From an uncultured Fimbriimonadales bacterium (GTDB lineage Bacteria > Armatimonadota > Fimbriimonadia > Fimbriimonadales > GBS-DC): a DNA stretch of 5,557 nt. Location of the stretch: NCBI GenBank assembly GCA_937925775.1, contig CALAMM010000002.1:1-5557 (forward strand). The letters run 5' to 3'. A program made the translations under genes and the position numbers. How positions within the stretch are numbered: the stretch's first letter is position 1; every line of letters starts with the position of its first letter. Shown here piece by piece: positions 5,458 to 5,557 of the stretch. The notes beneath the pieces are model-generated. The model was given only the letters and a program-made list of their open reading frames with translations. It was not told the origin of the DNA and did not search any database.

Positions 5458-5557
5458 CTGGGACATCCCAGCGCGCCGCTGGGACATCCCAGCGCGCCGC
5501 TGGGACATCCCCGCGCGAGTCTGGGACATCCCAGCGCGCCGCTGGGACATCCCCGCG
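5458..5557. repeat. 21-bp tandem repeat array with palindromic units (runs off the right edge)
   Basis: Four full units and 16 bases of a fifth are present, starting at 5458, 5479, 5500, 5521 and 5542. Units 1, 2 and 4 are identical: CTGGGACATCCCAG followed by CGCGCCG. Unit 3, and as far as seen unit 5, change the A of CCCAG to C; unit 3 also ends in CGCGAGT. The first 14 bases of the main unit are an inverted repeat (CTGGGA-CA-TCCCAG). Across unit junctions TCCCAGCG-CGC-CGCTGGGA forms an 8-bp hairpin at 5466-5484, 5487-5505 and 5529-5547. The period equals two helical turns. It is a multiple of three, so it stays open in several frames (for example WDIPARR heptads on the plus strand), but no start or ribosome site supports a gene here. 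There are no spacers, so it is not a CRISPR array. Confidence 0.9.

Noticed and set aside
5161..5550. Minus-strand gene with MSQRRAG heptad repeats at the right end
   Set aside because: Half of it is antisense to the permease, and the heptads only reflect that the 21-bp unit is a multiple of three. No start signal supports it.
5458..5557. CRISPR array
   Set aside because: The units are contiguous 21-bp copies with no unique spacers between them.

Overview
The window looks like a chromosomal segment of a GC-rich, double-membraned (diderm) bacterium. The diderm inference rests on a near-complete LptD-type outer-membrane assembly protein. The tRNA gene does not encode its CCA end, and two genes appear to be transcribed as leaderless mRNAs. 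My best guess at lineage is Armatimonadota or a similar deep-branching diderm phylum. That is an impression from gene style, promoter style and the GC-rich tandem repeats, and nothing in the window proves it.

Layout. The left third lies on the minus strand. It holds the 5' part of a small exported protein of unknown function that runs off the left edge (1-344), and a complete single-span membrane protein with a Gly/Ser/Asp/Tyr-rich outer part (534-1151). Between them, on the plus strand, is a short stretch that reads like the 3' end of a broken gene (384-530). The second minus-strand gene is divergent from tRNA-Arg(CCG) at 1266-1337. On the plus strand the tRNA is followed after 38 bases by lptD (1376-3538). 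Next comes a two-gene ABC-2 transporter operon, ATPase (3614-4543) then permease (4546-5385), separated by 2 bases. The last 172 bases are non-coding: a large nested stem-loop (5396-5448), then a 21-bp tandem repeat array (5458 to the right edge) built of palindromic units.

How the parts work together. LptD would insert lipopolysaccharide, or a related glycolipid, into the outer leaflet of the outer membrane. The ABC-2 pair would move an unidentified substrate across the inner membrane. The two neighbours need not share a pathway: each has its own -10 element 7-8 bases before its start codon, and the pair is not of the LptB2FG type. The most interesting regulatory feature is a recurring GGTAYAAT-like box upstream of the tRNA, lptD, the ABC operon and, as GGTATACT, the left-edge gene. 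At lptD and the ABC operon it implies transcripts that begin at or next to the start codon. I found no clear new multi-gene system. The best leads are the leaderless promoter module and the structured repeat region at the right end.
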